Assembly: GCA_019247845.1 (NCBI GenBank)
Contig: JAFBAL010000037.1
Span: 1 to 64,000, forward strand
Reading direction: 5' to 3'
Source: Alphaproteobacteria bacterium
Lineage (GTDB): Bacteria; Pseudomonadota; Alphaproteobacteria; Micropepsales; Micropepsaceae
DNA length: 64,000 bases
The notes under the pieces: model-generated
Seen by the model: the letters and a program-made list of their open reading frames with translations, nothing else
The model's database searches: none
Told to the model about the DNA's origin: nothing
Translations under genes and position numbers: made by a program
In this document: positions 60,532-64,000 of the stretch, piece by piece
Numbering within the stretch: position 1 is the stretch's first letter
Layout: each line of letters starts with the position of its first letter

Positions 60532-61905
60532 GTGGCCTGGAGCCCGCAAAGCTGGCGCGCGAAGCCGATCCGTCAGGTGCCGGAATATCCGGACCAGGCG
60601 GTGCTGTCGTCGGTCGAGGCGCAGCTGCGCACCTATCCGCCGCTGGTCTTCGCCGGCGAGGCGCGCAACCTGATGGGCGCGCTGGGCGAGGTCGCACAGG
60701 GCAAGGCGTTCCTGCTGCAGGGCGGCGACTGCGCGGAGAGCTTCGCCGAGTTCAGCGCCAACAACATCCGCGACACCTTCTGCGTCTTCCTGAGCATGGC
60801 GACGGTGCTCACCTTCGCGGCGGAGGTGCCGGTCGTGAAGGTCGGCCGCATCGCCGGCCAGTTCGCCAAGCCGCGTTCCGACGACAACGAGACGGTCGAG
60901 GGCGTGACGCTGCCCTCCTATCGCGGCGACATCGTCAACGGCGAGGAATTCACCGCCGGGGCCCGGGTTCCCGATCCCGGGCGGATGCTGCGCGCCTATT
61001 TCCAGGCGGCGTCGACCGCCAACCTGGTGCGGGCCTTCGCGACCGGCGGCTATGCGGATCTGAGGCGCGCGCGGTACTGGTACCGCGACGACTACCATCA
61101 TCCCGACCTCTTGCAGCGCTATCTCCAGCTCGTCGCGCGCATCGAGGAGGGCGTCGGGTTCCTGCGCAACTTCTCGCTCGCCGACGCGGTCGCGGCGCGC
61201 ACCTCGCAGGTCGATTTCTATTTCAGCCACGAGGCGCTGCTGCTGCCTTACGAAGAGGCGCTGACGCGGCAGGATTCGATCACAGGCCAGTGGTACGATA
61301 CCTCGGCCCACATGATCTGGATCGGCGACCGCACCCGCCAGGTCGACGGCGCGCATGTCGAATACTGCCGCGGCATCAACAATCCGATCGGCCTCAAATG
61401 CGGCCCCGGCATGGGCGAGGACGATCTCGTCCGGCTGACCCAGGTGCTGAACCCCGACAACCGGCCGGGCCGGCTGACCCTCATCGCGCGCTTCGGCGCC
61501 GACCAGGTGGGCGAGAAGCTGCCCAGGCTGATCCGCGCGGTGAAGAGAAGCGGCGCCAATGTCGTCTGGTCCTGCGATCCGATGCACGGCAATACGATAA
61601 AATCCGCGGCCGGTATCAAGACGCGCCAGTTCGACCGCGTCCTCAAGGAGCTCAAGGCCTTCTTCGAGGTGCACCGCGCCGAAGGCACGCATGCCGGCGG
61701 CGTGCACCTGGAGATGACCGGCCAGAACGTCACGGAATGCACCGGCGGCGCGCAGGAGATCACCGACGTCAACCTGCTCGACCGCTACGAGACGCGCTGC
61801 GACCCGCGCCTCAATGCCAGCCAGGCGCTGGAGCTCGCCTTCCTGCTCGCCGACAAGCTCAGCGCCGAGCGCGGCAAAGGGGCGGCGATGGCGGCTTCGG
61901 CTTAG
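60532..61905 (+). CDS. Class II 3-deoxy-7-phosphoheptulonate (DAHP) synthase
   Basis: 457 residues, start GTG 60532 (GGAG 7 bp upstream). First enzyme of the shikimate pathway, joining PEP and erythrose 4-phosphate. [66 protein letters not shown] and [15 protein letters not shown] are class II (plant/mycobacterial type) signatures with the metal-binding Cys, His and Glu. Often the alphaproteobacterial main DAHP synthase. Confidence 0.97.
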   Translation: MAWSPQSWRAKPIRQVPEYPDQAVLSSVEAQLRTYPPLVFAGEARNLMGALGEVAQGKAFLLQGGDCAESFAEFSANNIRDTFCVFLSMATVLTFAAEVPVVKVGRIAGQFAKPRSDDNETVEGVTLPSYRGDIVNGEEFTAGARVPDPGRMLRAYFQAASTANLVRAFATGGYADLRRARYWYRDDYHHPDLLQRYLQLVARIEEGVGFLRNFSLADAVAARTSQVDFYFSHEALLLPYEEALTRQDSITGQWYDTSAHMIWIGDRTRQVDGAHVEYCRGINNPIGLKCGPGMGEDDLVRLTQVLNPDNRPGRLTLIARFGADQVGEKLPRLIRAVKRSGANVVWSCDPMHGNTIKSAAGIKTRQFDRVLKELKAFFEVHRAEGTHAGGVHLEMTGQNVTECTGGAQEITDVNLLDRYETRCDPRLNASQALELAFLLADKLSAERGKGAAMAASA

Positions 61906-61921
61906 GGACGAGGCGCGACGC

Positions 61922-62662
61922 ATGGGCATGGCGCGGCTTCTGGCGAAAGGCTGGGTCGTGTTCTGTCTTTTCGCGGGCGCCCATTCGCTCCACATGGCGC
62001 TGGCGGGCGGAACGCCGGTCGACGAGGCGCTGCCGACCGTCGGCGTCTGCACCCTGCTGTTCGTGGCGATGGGGCTCTTGTTCGTCGGCGGCTATGCGGC
62101 GGCGACCGATCACGGCGGCGCGCTGCTTACGCGCATCCGCGCGCGTCATTTCCTGCCCGGCTTCAACGAGATGGCGTTCGCGATCTTCGTCGGATTGAGC
62201 TTCGCCGACCAGGTCTTCTTCGCGCCCGACCGCCTGAACGATCCGCCGGTGCAGGCGCTGCGCGCGGCGATCGCCTTTGCCGTGCCGGGTCAGCGCGCGC
62301 TGGAGGGCGCGCTCGATTGCGGGCTCGACGGCGGGCGGATGTTCGCCTCCGCCTTCGCCTGGCTGCTGGCGATCATCTATGCCGCCTCGGCCATGTCGCG
62401 CTTGAGGCTCAGCGCGGGCCTGATCCGCCTCGAGCGGACGGCGCGGCCCGAGGCGCTGGGCGCCGTGCCGCTGGCCTTCGTGCTCGGCGTGGCCGCCGTG
62501 ATCGGCATCCAGCTCCTGTTCGTCGGTTCGGTCTATGCGTTCATTCCGTGTACGGAATATGCCGAGCTGCCCGGCGCGATCCTGATCGGGCTGGGGCCGC
62601 TGATGCTGGCCTATCTGATCGTTGCGGCCTGCGCCAACCTGCTCGCCACCGGGCCGGAATGA
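61922..62662 (+). CDS. Hypothetical membrane protein
   Basis: 246 residues with about six hydrophobic helices (~10-26, 38-58, 82-96, 140-156, 182-205, 218-240) and a short RIRARHFLPGFNEMAF loop. No recognised family; nothing suggests a catalytic site. Its stop overlaps the CHY zinc-finger gene start (ATGA), so the two are coupled. Confidence 0.82.
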   Translation: MGMARLLAKGWVVFCLFAGAHSLHMALAGGTPVDEALPTVGVCTLLFVAMGLLFVGGYAAATDHGGALLTRIRARHFLPGFNEMAFAIFVGLSFADQVFFAPDRLNDPPVQALRAAIAFAVPGQRALEGALDCGLDGGRMFASAFAWLLAIIYAASAMSRLRLSAGLIRLERTARPEALGAVPLAFVLGVAAVIGIQLLFVGSVYAFIPCTEYAELPGAILIGLGPLMLAYLIVAACANLLATGPE

Positions 62663-62976
62663 CGCAGGTCCGCGGCCTCGACGTGGATGCCGAGACGCGC
62701 TGCGCCCATTGGCGCGCCGAGCGCGACGTCGTCGCCGTCAAAATGAAATGCTGCGGGGAGTGGTACGCCTGCAAAGATTGCCACGATGCGCTGGCCGGCC
62801 ACACGGCCCTGGTCTGGCCGCGGGGCGAATGGGACGAAGCGGCGGTGCTCTGCGGCGCCTGCGGACACACGATGAGCATCCGCGCCTATCTCGATTGCGC
62901 CGATGCCTGCCCGGCCTGCGGCGCCGGGTTCAATCCCGGCTGCCGCCTGCACAGGCATTTCTACTTCGAAGTCTAG
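62659..62976 (+). CDS. CHY zinc-finger protein
   Basis: 105 residues with many zinc ligands: CAHWRAERDVVAVKMKCCGEWYACKDCHDALAGH, VLCGACGHTMS, and CADACPACGAGFNPGCRLHRHFYF. This is the CHY zinc finger found alone in bacteria and with RING fingers in eukaryotes. Cytoplasmic, function unknown. Overlaps the convergent peptidase gene by 4 bp. Confidence 0.93.
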   Translation: MTQVRGLDVDAETRCAHWRAERDVVAVKMKCCGEWYACKDCHDALAGHTALVWPRGEWDEAAVLCGACGHTMSIRAYLDCADACPACGAGFNPGCRLHRHFYFEV

Positions 62977-64000
62977 TCCTTCACGTTGCTGGTCGAGCGG
63001 ATGAACCCGGCCGTCGCGTCGTGCATCTCCTTCAGCGAGTCCTGGTGCGCATAGACCATGTGGCCCGACGCGTAATAGTGATACTGGATGTTCTTCTGCA
63101 GGGAGTCGGGGATCGGCAGCTGGTGCATCTCGTACCAGCCCTCGTAATAAGGTGTCGCCAGGTCGTAATAGCCGCCCATCAGCAGGATTTTCAGGTTCGG
63201 GTTCTGCTTCATCGCATTGGCGAGGTCGGGCATGACGTTGGCCGCCCCGCGCGCCGCGAACTGCGCGCCCGGCGCCTTGTGGCGGAAGTCCCAGTCGCGG
63301 AACAGCCGCGCCGACGGCACGTACATGCGGCCCTGGCCGAAGTTCAGCTTGTTGCGGACATAGGCATTGAACGCCGACACATAGGCCGAGCTGATCGAGG
63401 CCGATTGCGGATCGTAGTCCGACTTCTGGCTCAGCGGATCGAGCGTGATGCCGGAGAAGCGCGTGTCGAGACGGCCGGTCGACAGGCCGTTCTCGTCGAG
63501 CAGCTGCTTCTCGAACTCGCCGCCGTCGATGCGCAGGTTAGCCTTCATGATGTACCACATCGGCAGGCCGGTGAAGTCGTGCAGCTTCTGCGCGACCGCC
63601 TGCTTGCGCTCCTTCGAGATGCCCGCGCCTGCTCCCAGCGCCTGCGCGTACTCGCCCATCGCGAAGCGCTCGACGGATTGCACGAACTTGGTCAGGTCCT
63701 GCTCGGGGTGGCCGGGAAGCTTCTTGTGATACCACGCCGTCGCCGCATAGGTCGGCAGCGCCAGCTGATAGGGCAGGTTGACGCCGGGGTTGAGTTCGGG
63801 CCGGTCGACCGACAGATCGAAGTTCAGGATTTGGGAGAGCAGGATCACGCCGTTGAAGTCGATGTCGTATTCGGTCTCGAGGTCGTTGACGAGCACGGCC
63901 GAGCGCGGCGTGCCGTAGCTTTCGCCGAACAGATACTTGGGCGAGTTGAAGCGGTTGTACTTGGCCAGGAATTCCTGGATGAAGCTCGCGAAAGCCTCGC
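62973..64000 (-). CDS. Serine carboxypeptidase-like (S10) peptidase, 5' end beyond window
   Basis: The N-terminus lies beyond base 64000; about 342 residues are present. The nucleophile elbow GESYGTPR is near the window edge, the Asp in GGYYDLATPYYEG and the His in SGHMVYAHQ complete a catalytic triad. KYNRFNSPKYLFGESYG before the Ser is typical of bacterial S10 proteins. Likely periplasmic or secreted; substrate unknown. Confidence 0.88.
   Translation of the reverse strand, partial: EAFASFIQEFLAKYNRFNSPKYLFGESYGTPRSAVLVNDLETEYDIDFNGVILLSQILNFDLSVDRPELNPGVNLPYQLALPTYAATAWYHKKLPGHPEQDLTKFVQSVERFAMGEYAQALGAGAGISKERKQAVAQKLHDFTGLPMWYIMKANLRIDGGEFEKQLLDENGLSTGRLDTRFSGITLDPLSQKSDYDPQSASISSAYVSAFNAYVRNKLNFGQGRMYVPSARLFRDWDFRHKAPGAQFAARGAANVMPDLANAMKQNPNLKILLMGGYYDLATPYYEGWYEMHQLPIPDSLQKNIQYHYYASGHMVYAHQDSLKEMHDATAGFIRSTSNVKD

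Overview
This 64 kb window is GC-rich chromosomal DNA (roughly two thirds G+C by eye) with dense, mostly short-spaced genes. The gene content points to an alphaproteobacterium: an MCE-type (Mla-like) lipid transport operon, thrS-infC, a groES-groEL operon under a CIRCE operator, Coq4, DUF1003, DUF3297, DUF1328, an ECF sigma/RskA-type anti-sigma pair and a class II DAHP synthase. A soil or aquatic member of a Rhizomicrobium/Micropepsales or Rhizobiales-like lineage is a reasonable guess, but no rRNA is present to prove it.

Layout. 1-4.2 kb: MCE lipid-transport operon (permease with STAS-like N-terminus, ATPase, MCE protein, auxiliary lipoprotein), followed by a SLATT-like 2TM protein. 4.4-9.1 kb: DUF1328 protein, PI-PLC-like lipoprotein, flavin oxidoreductase, a frameshifted beta-helix gene, an RcnB-like protein and a truncated MerR-ATPase abutting a VapC tail. 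9.2-13.0 kb: tRNA-Ser(GGA), a membrane protein and an envelope-glycolipid set (LpxB-N domain protein, GT2, ArnT-like GT39). 13.5-17.5 kb: a KamA-type lysine 2,3-aminomutase in tight arrangement with two ATP-grasp ligases and a cysteine-rich protein, a candidate uncharacterised pathway. 17.5-23.8 kb: EamA permease, SET-domain-like protein, CorA, ZnuA-like protein, threonine dehydratase, lipoprotein. 23.9-26.6 kb: infC (apparently starting at ATA) and thrS.

26.7-37.5 kb: many secreted proteins of unknown role, a GHL-type hydrolase, small regulators, an ECF sigma/anti-sigma/fasciclin module resembling SigK-RskA-MPT83, and a TetR/Coq4 divergent pair. 37.7-39.8 kb is a conspicuously AT-richer island: two decayed XRE regulators and an apparently intact operon of three paralogous small HTH-like proteins plus a CAP12-type TIR protein, a candidate defence system. 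39.9-43.3 kb: TonB-like protein, AbrB/PemK-type toxin-antitoxin, groEL and groES. 43.4-53 kb: metabolic and regulatory genes (dimethylformamidase-like, sulfotransferase, XRE pair, thioesterase, acetylpolyamine amidohydrolase, DSD1-type enzyme) and a lipoprotein with a long Ser/Glu tail. 53.0-55.5 kb: three tandem paralogous secreted proteins with a common Trp/Tyr-rich core and different low-complexity tails. 55.5-64 kb: class III aminotransferase, alanine dehydrogenase, SDR, OmpA-like lipoprotein, DUF1003, DAHP synthase, CHY zinc finger and an S10-type carboxypeptidase running off the end.

Both ends are cut inside genes. No CRISPR array, rRNA, prophage or complete insertion sequence was seen.
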